A DNA stretch of 14,319 nucleotides from an uncultured Allobaculum sp. (GCA_910577085.1 CAJTLE010000078.1:1-14319); one strand, 5' to 3'. Counted from the first letter of the stretch, positions 1-7,947 are shown. The notes: a model not told the origin generated them from the letters alone. Made by a program: numbers and translations.

Positions 1-51
1 GTATTAACATGGATATTCGGATTATTTGGCATTACGAGTGCGATAAAATAA
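1..51 (+). CDS. Possible 3' end of a gene entering from the left
   Basis: Frame 1 is open from the first base to a TAA at 49-51 and gives 16 residues, VLTWIFGLFGITSAIK. The segment is hydrophobic with a lysine at the end, as in the last transmembrane helix of a small membrane protein. Codons are AT-rich (GTA TTA ACA ATA TTA) compared with the genes further right. Only the tail is visible, so neither the family nor its coding status can be settled; it could be chance. Confidence 0.35.
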   Translation, partial: VLTWIFGLFGITSAIK

Positions 52-345
52 TTATTTTGGTGGATGTAGGACATCACGACATCTTAAAACAGTTTTAAGA
101 TATCGGATAAATAAGTCGAACTTTCTTCCCATTGTGACCTTCTGGATCTTGTGCGATGCGTGTTCTACGACCTGTTTTCAAACAATTATGAAAACTTTCA
201 ATCTTCTGTCAATGGTTCCTTGGTATAGAAATCACTGCTAGATTATCGGAGCAGATTGCCTATGAAAGCTGTTCAAAATTGTGAAACAAAATCTTCAGAA
301 CAAACATCGCTCAAGATCCGCAAAACTGCCAAAGGAGGAATTTTT
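52..345. other. Non-coding stretch upstream of the 346-927 gene
   Basis: No convincing gene is seen on either strand. A perfect AT-rich inverted repeat lies at 81-101 (ATCTTAAAA, loop CAG, TTTTAAGAT) without a T-tract. The frame of the next gene is open back to 256, but that extension has no ribosome binding site and a non-protein-like composition. No promoter with both boxes in good form is seen, so the start of transcription is unclear. Confidence 0.4.
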
Positions 346-927
346 ATGGCTTTATCAATAGAAGAGATCAAGCTGTTTTATAAACTGTGGCTTTCGGTTT
401 TACAGTTTACCAATAAGCATCATCATGTGACAGATGGCCTGCCAGAGATTCTGGTCGATACCGACACCCTCAACACAAAACCAGAAGAAGTCGACCGGGT
501 CAGTTCTTATCTGCTTGAGCATCGCGAAATATTAGAGGACTATGTTTCAGAAAATCCTGACTATCTCGACCAGGAAGAACTTGAAATTATCCGTTCGTGG
601 AAATATGCGGTCAATGGCAGCTTCTTTCTGGAACGGATCCTGAAAAAAGGCGGCATGCTCATCCCAAGCAATGATCTGGTTTACTGTGTCAGTCCGCTCG
701 TCTCAAGCTGGGAGGAGATGGTCAGATACCATCCGCTGCCGGTGATGGTGGAAACGGCCCTGCTGCCATTTAAGAACCAGATCACGTTTAATGGTCTGCT
801 AAAGATGATGCCCATGATGTTTGGTCCTGGCGTACGTTCCAATCTCAAGGAAGCTTACTCGACAGTCAGAAAAGCTGGAGAAATTATTGATACAGCAGAC
901 AAGCTGATTGAAAGCGAAAAGAAGTAA
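346..927 (+). CDS. Conserved-looking protein of unknown function, 193 aa
   Basis: Not recognised as a named family. The start at 346 is chosen because a near-perfect Shine-Dalgarno AAAGGAGG (331-338) sits 7 bases upstream; an in-frame upstream start at 256 has none. The protein is soluble, with no signal peptide or membrane helix. It has an acidic helical N-terminal half (LYKLW-like start, then many E/D) and a basic C-terminal third. That third contains the segment PVMVETALLPFKNQ followed by FNGLL and FGPGVRSNLKEAY. From memory, a similar motif (VETxLLPFK, then a G-R-x-S/N-L segment) recurs in uncharacterised Firmicutes proteins, so it may be a domain of an undescribed family. It stands alone, with its own terminator at 1034-1092. 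Function unknown. Confidence 0.8.
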   Translation: MALSIEEIKLFYKLWLSVLQFTNKHHHVTDGLPEILVDTDTLNTKPEEVDRVSSYLLEHREILEDYVSENPDYLDQEELEIIRSWKYAVNGSFFLERILKKGGMLIPSNDLVYCVSPLVSSWEEMVRYHPLPVMVETALLPFKNQITFNGLLKMMPMMFGPGVRSNLKEAYSTVRKAGEIIDTADKLIESEKK

Positions 928-1033
928 AACCTCAGCCGTTCCTTTCCAGAGGCTTGGCGTGAAGAGGATTCAAAGTTTCCAGAACGTTTGCAAAATAGAG
1001 GCAAATGGAAACTGAAGTGAAAATCCAGATCAA

Positions 1034-1092
1034 AAAGACCAGATTCATTCCACAGAATTTCTTATTCTGCAATGAATCTGGTCTTTCTTTTT
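1034..1092. terminator. Long, probably bidirectional rho-independent terminator
   Basis: A perfect 16-bp stem AAAGACCAGATTCATT (1034-1049) pairs with AATGAATCTGGTCTTT (1071-1086). An inner 6-bp stem (CAGAAT/ATTCTG) closes on a TTCTT loop. On the plus strand it runs into CTTTTT (1087-1092). On the minus strand the outer bases also give a T-run (the A-run at 1032-1036). Imperfect outer arms (about 1022-1033 with 1088-1102) lengthen it. It lies between two convergent genes (346-927 and 1219-2388) and can serve both. Confidence 0.85.
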
Positions 1093-1218
1093 GAATCTGG
1101 ATCATCAGGAAAAGGCAGTTGAAGAAAAATGTCTTTCGCAGGGAAGTGTGGTTTTGAAATTCTGAGCGCAGATGTCAGAGTTTACAGAGGATAAGAAGCT
1201 TGCGATTTTTTTCAAAGA

Positions 1219-2388
1219 TCAGGCAAATAATCCCGATTTTTGAATACGGCGGGCTACTTCGAGAACTTCGTCATCATTGCGCACCAGCGCCAGTCGGACA
1301 AACCGTTCGCCCTCTTTGCCAAAGCTCGTTCCAGGATTTGTCAGAACACCCGTCTGTTCTAATAAAACTTTCATGAATTCAGAAGAATCGGCATAACGAT
1401 CAGGGATGGGGGCCCAGACAAACATTGTGGCTTTTACCGGATCGATTTTCCAGCCGGCTTTGGCAAAATTGTCGACCAGAAATTCGGCGCGGCGTTTATA
1501 TTCATCGCGCACAGAAGCCACGAAATCTCCTGACTGAGTCAGGGCTGCAATGGCTCCGGCATGAACTGGGCTAAAGCTCTGGAAATCGATTATATTCATC
1601 AGTTTGGAATACGGGGCAACCAGATCTGCATTGCCGACTAAAACAGCCATCCGCGCTCCGCCCATGGAATAGGATTTTGAAAATGAATTGAGTTCGACAC
1701 CGATTTCCTTTGCCCCTGGATAGGACAGAAAACTGCGGCCAGGTTCACCATTGAAAATCAGTTCGCTGTAGGCGTTGTCATGAATGACCAGGATTTCATT
1801 TCGGGTCGCAAAATCAATCAGCTTTTCATAAAAGTCATCGCCGGCAACCGCTCCGGTTGGATTGGAAGGATAGGAAACCAGCATCAGTTTGGCTTTTTTG
1901 GCAATTTCCTCAGGAATTTCATCAAAATCAATCAGATAGTCGTTTTCCTTACGCATGGGCATAAAGTACGTTTCGGCTCCTGCCAGTAAAGGGGCAGTTC
2001 GATAGATAGGGTAACACGGATCGGGAATAAGCATCAGATCACCTGGATCCAGTAAGGCCATCGGCAGATGGCTTAACGCTTCCTGGGAACCCTTAAGCGG
2101 GAAGATTTCTTCTTCAGCCAGTTCGACGCCATAGCGTGTGGCATACCAGTCCTGGACGGCTTTTAAAATCGCACTGGAGGGCTGGAGGGTATATTGATAG
2201 TTTTCATCAACCAGAGCAGCTTTGGCGATCGCTTCTTTGACTTCATTGCAAGGAGGAATGTTGGAAGAACCAACGGAAAAGTCGATGACCTCTTGACCGG
2301 TTCGTCTGGTATAGGCGGTTTTGGAAGCGGCAAGGTCGGAAAAGGAAGGCGCGTGGATGTCATTGACGCGTTGAGCAGCATATTTCAT
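1219..2388 (-). CDS. PLP-dependent aminotransferase, class I/II
   Basis: A 389-residue fold-type I aminotransferase, expected to move an amino group between an amino acid and a 2-oxo acid in the cytoplasm. Visible motifs in order: SNPTG (175-179); HDNAYSEL (203-210), with Asp and Tyr that contact PLP; SFSKSYSMGGARMA (235-248), with Lys238 as the expected Schiff-base lysine and Arg246 near the phosphate; and FVRLAL (363-368), with Arg365 as the expected substrate carboxylate-binding residue. Length is normal. It belongs to the broad group containing aspartate and LL-diaminopimelate aminotransferases; the substrate cannot be read from sequence, so no symbol is given. A weak Shine-Dalgarno (CAGGTAA on the minus strand) precedes the ATG. 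A transporter gene lies upstream on the same strand, separated by a terminator and about 350 bases, so the two are probably separate transcripts. Confidence 0.92.
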   Translation of the reverse strand: MKYAAQRVNDIHAPSFSDLAASKTAYTRRTGQEVIDFSVGSSNIPPCNEVKEAIAKAALVDENYQYTLQPSSAILKAVQDWYATRYGVELAEEEIFPLKGSQEALSHLPMALLDPGDLMLIPDPCYPIYRTAPLLAGAETYFMPMRKENDYLIDFDEIPEEIAKKAKLMLVSYPSNPTGAVAGDDFYEKLIDFATRNEILVIHDNAYSELIFNGEPGRSFLSYPGAKEIGVELNSFSKSYSMGGARMAVLVGNADLVAPYSKLMNIIDFQSFSPVHAGAIAALTQSGDFVASVRDEYKRRAEFLVDNFAKAGWKIDPVKATMFVWAPIPDRYADSSEFMKVLLEQTGVLTNPGTSFGKEGERFVRLALVRNDDEVLEVARRIQKSGLFA

Positions 2389-2704
2389 AAAAGTTACCTG
2401 ACTTTCTTAATTTGGGATGAATTCGAATTTTGAAAATTCTTAGGTATTATAATGCGAGTTTCTGAAAGAAATTGAAAACACTGCCTGCCTTTGCCAAACT
2501 CTATCGCTTTTTGGCAAGTTTACTCTCACTTTGTCTGCCTGCAAGATCAAGAAAACTGGATTCTGCCTGGATCCTGGATGAGTCTGGCTGATGACAGTCA
2601 TGCCTTTATCCTTTTAAAAACAGAAAACAAACCAGTCTGAAATCCAGGCCGCTGTCGAAGGACAAGACGGTTCGGGCAAAACGGACATTGAAAGAAAGGG
2701 CATT
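2389..2704. other. Intergenic region between transporter and aminotransferase genes
   Basis: No clear gene. An 8-bp inverted repeat TTGCCAAA (2491-2498) / TTTGGCAA (2510-2517) lies just upstream of the candidate promoter and could be an operator or a leader hairpin. A 53-codon minus-strand open frame (2440-2601) with AAAAGGA 7 bases before its ATG ends 51 bases before the aminotransferase start. Its composition is not convincingly protein-like. Confidence 0.4.
2446..2451 (-). promoter_or_regulatory. Candidate -10 box for the aminotransferase gene
   Basis: A perfect TATAAT is read on the minus strand 57 bases upstream of the ATG. No good -35 lies at 16-18 bases; the nearest T-rich hexamer (TTTCAA at 2472-2477) is 20 bases away. 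The call rests on the -10 box and its position only. Confidence 0.35.
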
Positions 2705-2730
2705 GAAAAAGGAGAACCTACAGGTTCTCC
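2705..2730 (-). terminator. Rho-independent terminator of the transporter gene
   Basis: A perfect 8-bp stem GGAGAACC/GGTTCTCC with a 4-base loop (2711-2730) is followed on the minus strand by a five-T run (2706-2710). It begins 6 bases after the transporter stop codon. Confidence 0.85.
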
Positions 2731-2735
2731 ACAAT

Positions 2736-4100
2736 TTAAGCTTTAGGCAGCAGACCGATGACCAGAATCACCGCGATAATTACGGGCAGAACATATTTAC
2801 AATAGGGATGCATCCATTCCGGGACTTTTAAGCCTTTGCCCATATTGGCTTCTTTCTTGAAATTGTCCCAGCCCCAGCCAAGTTTTGACGTACAGAACAG
2901 AACAAAAATCAAAGATCCGCCCGGCAGCAGAATATTGGAAACCAGGAAGTCTTCGCCATCGAGAATCGTACTGCCAGCTCCTAATGGCTGAATGGATGCC
3001 AGAAGGTTGAATCCAAGCGCGCAGGGCAGTGAGAGGACGAAAATCGCAATCGCATTGATCAGGCAGGCTTTCTTGCGGCTCCAGCCAAAGGAATCCATAC
3101 AGGAAGCCAGGATGTTTTCAAAGACGGCAAGAACGGTTGAGAAGGCTGCAAAAGTCATAAACAGAAAGAACAGTGATCCCCACAAACGGCCTAAAGGCAT
3201 CTGGTTAAAAACGTTAGGCAGGGTGATGAAGATCAGGCTTGGGCCGGAAGTAACATCCACTTTGAAGGCAAAGCAGGCCGGAATGATGATCAGACCCGCA
3301 CAGATGGCGACCAGCGTATCAAGCAGGGAAATGTTGAGCGATTCTCCCAGTAAAGAGCGGTCCTTATCAATATAGGAACCGAAAATTGCCATAGCCCCAA
3401 TTCCAAGCGACAGGGTAAAGAAGGCCTGATTCATCGCCGCGACAATAACATTGAATGGTCCGATTTCAAGGAATCGATTCCAGTCCGGAAGCAGGAAATA
3501 CTTCAGGCCTTCACCAGCGCCTTCCAGAAATAAAGAGTTGCCGGCTAAAGCAACCATCAAAATCAGCAGCGCACTCATCATCACTTTGGTGATGCGCTCC
3601 AGACCATTCTGCAGACCGATGGCACAGATCGCAAAGCCCGCCACGACGACAATCGCCATATAGCCGACTTCACTAATCGGGTCGGCAAGAGTTCCCGCAA
3701 AATATGCAGCTACTCCATCTGGATTGAGTCCTTTAAAAGAACCCAGTAAAGTGTCGATAAAATATTTCAGCATCCAGCCGGCGACGGTCGTATAGAACAT
3801 CATCAGCAGATAGTTGCCCGCAATCGCAAAAGGCGTATGCCAGTGCCAGCGCGAATGCGGTGGTTCCAGGGTTTTATAGATCGAAGCCGGACTTTTTTGC
3901 GCGGCCCGACCAATCGCAAATTCCATGGTCATAACCGGCAGGCCCAGAATGACCAGAAAGAACAGGTAAATCAGAATAAAGATGGCTCCACCATTCTGGC
4001 CGGCGACGTAAGGGAATTTCCACACGTTGCCAATTCCGATGGCACATCCCGCCGAAAGCAGAATGAATCCCAGCCGGGAGCCGAGTTTTTCTCGTTGCAT
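2736..4100 (-). CDS. Sodium-dependent transporter, NSS/SNF family
   Basis: A 454-residue integral membrane protein of the neurotransmitter:sodium symporter family, which takes up amino acids or similar solutes using the sodium gradient. The first helix carries the family signature: GSRLGFILLSAGCAIGIGN (7-25), then WKFPY and the unwound NGG segment (36-38). Asn25 matches the position of the sodium-site Asn27 of LeuT by my manual comparison. Many further hydrophobic segments follow. The length, shorter than LeuT-type 12-helix members, fits the 11-helix bacterial branch (Tyt1, MhsT). Substrate is not predictable from sequence. A purine-rich AAGGAAGAG site precedes the ATG at a rather long spacing. 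The gene is monocistronic by its terminator. Confidence 0.95.
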   Translation of the reverse strand: MQREKLGSRLGFILLSAGCAIGIGNVWKFPYVAGQNGGAIFILIYLFFLVILGLPVMTMEFAIGRAAQKSPASIYKTLEPPHSRWHWHTPFAIAGNYLLMMFYTTVAGWMLKYFIDTLLGSFKGLNPDGVAAYFAGTLADPISEVGYMAIVVVAGFAICAIGLQNGLERITKVMMSALLILMVALAGNSLFLEGAGEGLKYFLLPDWNRFLEIGPFNVIVAAMNQAFFTLSLGIGAMAIFGSYIDKDRSLLGESLNISLLDTLVAICAGLIIIPACFAFKVDVTSGPSLIFITLPNVFNQMPLGRLWGSLFFLFMTFAAFSTVLAVFENILASCMDSFGWSRKKACLINAIAIFVLSLPCALGFNLLASIQPLGAGSTILDGEDFLVSNILLPGGSLIFVLFCTSKLGWGWDNFKKEANMGKGLKVPEWMHPYCKYVLPVIIAVILVIGLLPKA

Positions 4101-4494
4101 AGAAGTAAAATCTCTTCCTTTCTAAGAAATCGACAGCCGACAGGATATCGATTGATATTCCAAGCAGACCAGGGCTATGCATCCCCGGTTTTCGCTTTGG
4201 TTCGAGTATACCGGTCTTTTTTCTTCAGCCGAAATGTACAGACGGACAAAACCCAAAAATAGCGTATTTCTTGGGAAAAATAAGGGGTATTTATAAAGAA
4301 AAAGGGATAGCGGACTGTAGCTGCTCATCCAGCAGAAAACAGAAGTCCAGGATCAAAACGATGAAAGGGAATGGCAGGACAAAAGCAGGATGACAGCTCT
4401 ATCCATATTTGTGAGCGGATGACAAGGATTCAAGAGTATGAAAACCCGTTTTGGAAAGATAAGTTTTCAGGGAAACTGGTGCGATTCTTGTTTT
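4101..4494. other. Divergent intergenic region, transporter / valS leader
   Basis: This stretch separates the minus-strand transporter from the plus-strand valS T-box unit. It should hold both promoters. I see no gene in it and no strong repeat. Confidence 0.5.
4205..4210 (-). promoter_or_regulatory. Candidate -10 box for the transporter gene
   Basis: TATACT on the minus strand about 105 bases upstream of the transporter ATG matches the sigma-A -10 at five of six positions. The -35 region is poor. A TATAAA further upstream (about 4291-4296, minus) is an alternative. Confidence 0.25.
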
Positions 4495-4524
4495 TTGGCA
4501 GAAAATGATTAAACTGAACATAAA
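4495..4524 (+). promoter_or_regulatory. Candidate sigma-A promoter of the valS T-box unit
   Basis: TTGGCA (4495-4500, five of six to TTGACA) is followed after 18 bases by CATAAA (4519-4524, four of six to TATAAT). Initiation near 4531 would place the start just before the T-box stem I, as expected. An overlapping alternative is TTGTTT (4488-4493) with TAAACT (4510-4515). Confidence 0.5.
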
Positions 4525-4525
4525 T

Positions 4526-4809
4526 GCGAGGAACAGAAGGAGTACCTGGTCTGAGAAAACAAGAGAGTTTCCGGTTGGTGCAAGGAAACCAGACAGGACA
4601 GGGAAGGTAGTCTGGGAGCAGCGGCTTTGAATGGAGTAGAAGCTGACGCCGACGCAGCGTTATGCGAAGAGGTTTTCAGCAGTGGAAAAGAATCCACCCA
4701 TCTTTTGTGGATACAAAGTTGTGTGGATCCAGAGTTCAGCTGACTGAAGCAATTTAGGTGGCACCGCGGGTTTTCTCGTCCTGAAGCAGGATGGAAAAAC
4801 CCTTTTTTT
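4526..4809 (+). promoter_or_regulatory. T-box riboswitch (tRNA-Val sensing) upstream of valS
   Basis: A T-box leader binds uncharged tRNA and allows transcription of the gene behind it. Lower stem I pairs CAGA (4534-4537) with TCTG (4611-4614). The specifier loop has the AGTA motif on its 5' side (4541-4544). On its 3' side is GTA (4607-4609), a Val codon, followed by the usual purine. Above it, CCT-GTCTG (4545-4553) pairs with CAGACAGG. The distal arm shows AGAGAG (4562-4567), a GTTTCC/GGAAAC stem and a GGTTGGTGCAA loop. The T-box proper, AGGTGGCACCGCGGG, is at 4756-4770. The antiterminator can use CGTCCT (4777-4782), which the competing terminator sequesters. The specifier matches the downstream gene. 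Oddity: the TGGN bulge reads TGGC. Confidence 0.92.
4768..4809 (+). terminator. T-box leader terminator
   Basis: GGGTTTTCTCGTCCTG (4768-4783) pairs with CAGGATGGAAAAACCC (4787-4802) with one mismatch and two wobbles over 16 pairs and a tight AAG loop. It is followed by seven T (4803-4809). It is the off-state structure of the T-box and competes with the antiterminator for CGTCCT. Confidence 0.88.
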
Positions 4810-5058
4810 GTTGGTCTGCCAGATTGTCTGACCTGTTTACACGAATCGATTCGTGCGTTGATCTCCCATCTTTGCGGGCAGCCATGGCCTGCAGCGCAAT
4901 TACGATGTTCCAGAAGAATTTCAAATGTTGTTCATCGATGAATAGAAACTTGTCGATGATTTGAGTCTGGTTATTTGGATCTTGATCTGATCACCAGCCG
5001 AAATCTTGAATCTTCATGCATGGCCAGCCGGAACGACCGGCATCTAGAAAGGATTTTT
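4810..5058 (+). other. Long 5' leader between T-box terminator and valS start
   Basis: These 249 bases are unusually long for the distance from a T-box terminator to its gene. No gene is apparent. It holds two perfect palindromes centred on ATCGAT: CACGAATCGATTCGTG (4840-4855) and TTCATCGATGAA (4931-4942). A GC-rich hairpin GCCGG-AACGA-CCGGC (5027-5041) ends only 6 bases before the valS ribosome binding site AAAGGA (5048-5053). These may be RNA-processing or translation-control elements; that is inference. Confidence 0.45.
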
Positions 5059-7680
5059 ATGAAAGAACTCTCCAAAAAGTATGATCATAACCTGGTGGAA
5101 ACACCTGAGACGTATCAGAACTGGATTGACAAGGGCTATTTCACAGCTGGTGACAAATCCAAAGTTCCATTTACAATCGTCATTCCACCTCCAAACGTAA
5201 CGGGAAAACTGCACCTGGGACATGCCTGGGACAATACTCTGCAGGATATTCTTTCCCGGTATAAACGTCTTCGCGGCTATGATGTCCTGTATCTGCCAGG
5301 CATGGACCATGCCGGTATTGCAACGCAGGCCAAAGTTGATGCCCGTCTGCAGTCGGAAGGCATTTCCCGCTATGATCTGGGTCGGGAAGGTTTCTTGAAA
5401 CGGGCCTGGGAGTGGAAAGGCGAATACTCTGACTTTATCCGGAAGCAGTGGGCAACCATGGGTCTGTCTCTGGATTACACCCGTGAGCGTTTCACCCTGG
5501 ATGAAGGCCTCAATAAAGCTGTAAACAAAGTTTTCTGCACGCTTTATAACGAAGGCCTGATTTATCAGGGTGAACGTATTATCAACTGGGACCCGCAGGC
5601 AAAAACGGCGCTGTCCAATATCGAAGTTATTTATAAAGAAATTCCAGGCAAGATGTATTACTTCAAATACATCGTTCAGGAAACAGGCAAGGAACTGGTC
5701 ATCGCGACAACCCGTCCTGAAACCATGTTTGCCGACCAGGCCATCTTTGTTCACCCAGATGATGAACGCTATAAAGATATCGTGGGTCTGCATGCGATCA
5801 ACCCGGCCAATGGCGAAGCTCTGCCAATCATGGCTGACTCCTATATCGACATGGACTTCGGTACAGCCGTTATGAAATGTACACCAGCCCATGACCCCAA
5901 CGACTTTGAACTGGCTAAAAAATATGGCCTGAAAATGCCAATCTGTATGAACCCGGATGGCACAATGAACGAAATGGCTCACAAATATGAAGGCATGGAT
6001 CGTTTCGAATGCCGTGAAGCTTTAGTCAAAGACTTCGAAGCAGCCGGTGTTGTTGACCACATTGAAGAACACCCACATAACGTCGGTCACTCTGAACGCA
6101 CTGGCGTTATTGCGGAACCATATCTTTCCAAACAGTGGTTTGTCCGCATGAAACCGCTGGCCCAGGCTGTTCTGGATGCTCAGAAAACCGATGAGCACAT
6201 CGCCTTCATTCCGCCGCGCTTTGAGCATACATTTAACCAGTGGCTGGAAAACATTGAAGACTGGTGCATTTCCCGTCAGTTATGGTGGGGGCATCGGATT
6301 CCGGCATGGTTCCACAAAGAAACCGGTGAAATCTATGTTGGCGAAACCGCTCCAGACGATATCGAAAACTGGGTTCAGGATGAAGACGTTCTGGATACCT
6401 GGTTCTCTTCCGCCCTGTGGCCATTCTCGACACTGGGCTGGCCGGAAATCACGGACGACTACAAACGTTACTATCCAACTGATGTAATGGTTACCGGCTA
6501 TGACATCATCTTCTTCTGGGTAGCCCGTATGGCTTTCCAGGGCCGTCATATGACCAATAACCGCCCATTCAAGGAAGTTCTGATCCATGGTCTGATCCGT
6601 GACTCTCAGGGCCGCAAAATGTCCAAATCTCTGGGCAATGGTGTCGATCCAATCGATGTCATCCATAACAAAGGGGCTGACGCGCTGCGTTTCTTCTTAA
6701 CCACCAACTCTGCACCAGGTATGGACTTACGTTTTGATGAAACAAAGCTGGATTCCAGCTGGAACTTTATCAACAAGATCTGGAACGCAGCCCGCTACGT
6801 TCAGATGCAGATGGAAGAAAACCACACCTATACACCAGACTTCACAAAACTGTCTGAAGCAGACATGTGGATTTTAAGCCGTCTGGATGAAACGATTAAA
6901 AACGTAACCAAGAATCTTGACCGCTATGAACTGGCGATGGTCGGAAACGAACTGTACAGCTTCGTCTGGGATGATTTCTGCTCCTGGTATATCGAGCTGT
7001 CCAAAGCGGCTCTGAACTCTTCCAACGAAGAAGTTCGTTCCAATACGATTGCGGTTCTGGTTTACGTTCTGAAAGCCATCCTGATTCTGCTTTCCCCATT
7101 CATGCCATTCGTCACTGAGCATATCTACACTGCTCTGAACCTTGGCAAAGAAAGCATCAACCTGGAAGACTGGCCAGAAGTTCCAGAATTCGAAGTATCC
7201 GAAAAAGCCGTTGCCGATATGAACCTGATCTTACGCGGCATCGAAACTGTCCGTGAAATCAAAACTCAGTATGGTCTCAAACCAAAAGAAGAGATCAACA
7301 TTCTGTTAACGGACAACGAAGGCAATCCTTACGCGTTAAGCGAAGAAGGCAAAGCTCTGCTGGAAGGTATGGCAAAAATCGTTCTGGTTGATGCTCTCGA
7401 AAGCGAAGATCTGCTCGTTCGTGACGTAGAAGGCTTCAAGCTCAATGCGGCCATGGCCGATCTGGTTGACGTAGACGCAGAAATTGCCAAACTCGAAAAA
7501 GAGATCGCCCATCTTGAAAAAGAAGTTGCCCGTGGTGAAAAGATGCTGTCCAATCCAGGATTTGTCAACAAAGCACCACAGGCCAAGATCGATCAGGAAA
7601 ACGCAAAACTTGAAAAGAATAGAGCCTTAAAAGAACAGACTGAAGCCTCCCTGGCTCAAATGAAAGCCCGTAAGGCCTAA
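5059..7680 (+). CDS. valS: Valyl-tRNA synthetase
   Basis: An 873-residue class I aminoacyl-tRNA synthetase that charges tRNA-Val in the cytoplasm. Rossmann-fold signatures: PPPNVTGKLHLGHAWDN near 44-59 (HIGH variant HLGH at 52-55) and KMSKS at 520-524. Between them lies the CP1 editing domain, which clears mischarged threonine, with TTRPETMFAD starting about residue 217 and GTAVMKCTPAHDPNDF further on. The anticodon-binding helical domain spans about 610-760, and a C-terminal charged coiled coil (about 805-873), typical of ValRS, binds tRNA. Length is normal. The ATG at 5059 is chosen for its AAAGGA site 5 bases upstream and the typical start MKELSKKYD; a TTG 28 codons upstream is in frame but unsupported. 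Expression is controlled by the T-box leader (GUA specifier). It ends with its own terminator. Confidence 0.98.
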   Translation: MKELSKKYDHNLVETPETYQNWIDKGYFTAGDKSKVPFTIVIPPPNVTGKLHLGHAWDNTLQDILSRYKRLRGYDVLYLPGMDHAGIATQAKVDARLQSEGISRYDLGREGFLKRAWEWKGEYSDFIRKQWATMGLSLDYTRERFTLDEGLNKAVNKVFCTLYNEGLIYQGERIINWDPQAKTALSNIEVIYKEIPGKMYYFKYIVQETGKELVIATTRPETMFADQAIFVHPDDERYKDIVGLHAINPANGEALPIMADSYIDMDFGTAVMKCTPAHDPNDFELAKKYGLKMPICMNPDGTMNEMAHKYEGMDRFECREALVKDFEAAGVVDHIEEHPHNVGHSERTGVIAEPYLSKQWFVRMKPLAQAVLDAQKTDEHIAFIPPRFEHTFNQWLENIEDWCISRQLWWGHRIPAWFHKETGEIYVGETAPDDIENWVQDEDVLDTWFSSALWPFSTLGWPEITDDYKRYYPTDVMVTGYDIIFFWVARMAFQGRHMTNNRPFKEVLIHGLIRDSQGRKMSKSLGNGVDPIDVIHNKGADALRFFLTTNSAPGMDLRFDETKLDSSWNFINKIWNAARYVQMQMEENHTYTPDFTKLSEADMWILSRLDETIKNVTKNLDRYELAMVGNELYSFVWDDFCSWYIELSKAALNSSNEEVRSNTIAVLVYVLKAILILLSPFMPFVTEHIYTALNLGKESINLEDWPEVPEFEVSEKAVADMNLILRGIETVREIKTQYGLKPKEEINILLTDNEGNPYALSEEGKALLEGMAKIVLVDALESEDLLVRDVEGFKLNAAMADLVDVDAEIAKLEKEIAHLEKEVARGEKMLSNPGFVNKAPQAKIDQENAKLEKNRALKEQTEASLAQMKARKA

Positions 7681-7724
7681 TCCTGATCCTGGCAAAGTAA
7701 AACAATCGATCAATTCAAATAACG

Positions 7725-7779
7725 AAGCCGCAGGCACAGATCTTCCTCAGTGAAGAGACTAGGCCTGCGGCTTTTGTTT
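7725..7779 (+). terminator. Rho-independent terminator after valS
   Basis: AAGCCGCAGGC (7725-7735) pairs perfectly with GCCTGCGGCTT (7763-7773). An inner TCTTC/GAAGA stem (7741-7756) folds the loop, and a T-rich tail (TTTTGTTT) follows. Confidence 0.85.
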
Positions 7780-7830
7780 GCCGAAAGAAAAGGATCATAG
7801 CCCGCTTCCCGGTCGAAAATGGAGAAATGA

Positions 7831-7859
7831 TTGTTTTCGGATTAGAATTCTTCTATGGT
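7831..7859 (+). promoter_or_regulatory. Candidate promoter of the pdxK-like gene
   Basis: TTGTTT (7831-7836) and TATGGT (7854-7859) are separated by exactly 17 bases; each matches four of six consensus bases. It lies about 90 bases upstream of the ATG and after the valS terminator. Confidence 0.4.
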
Positions 7860-7947
7860 TTGAAACGGATGAGTGGTGGAAAAGAATGAGCAACGAAGAA
7901 TCTCATCAGTCCCAGATCATTCAAGCCATCAAGAAGGAGGAGATCGT

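Noticed and set aside
256..345. N-terminal extension of the 346-927 gene by 30 residues
   Set aside because: There is no ribosome binding site at 256, while a strong AAAGGAGG lies directly before 346. The extra residues look like translated spacer.
4975..5058. 28-residue extension of ValRS from a TTG start
   Set aside because: There is no Shine-Dalgarno site and a stable hairpin lies in the middle. AAAGGA and the typical ValRS N-terminus support 5059.
5044..5982. Long open frame of 312 codons on the minus strand, antisense to valS
   Set aside because: It is a codon-bias shadow of valS: His/Phe/Trp-rich without a ribosome binding site or recognisable motif.
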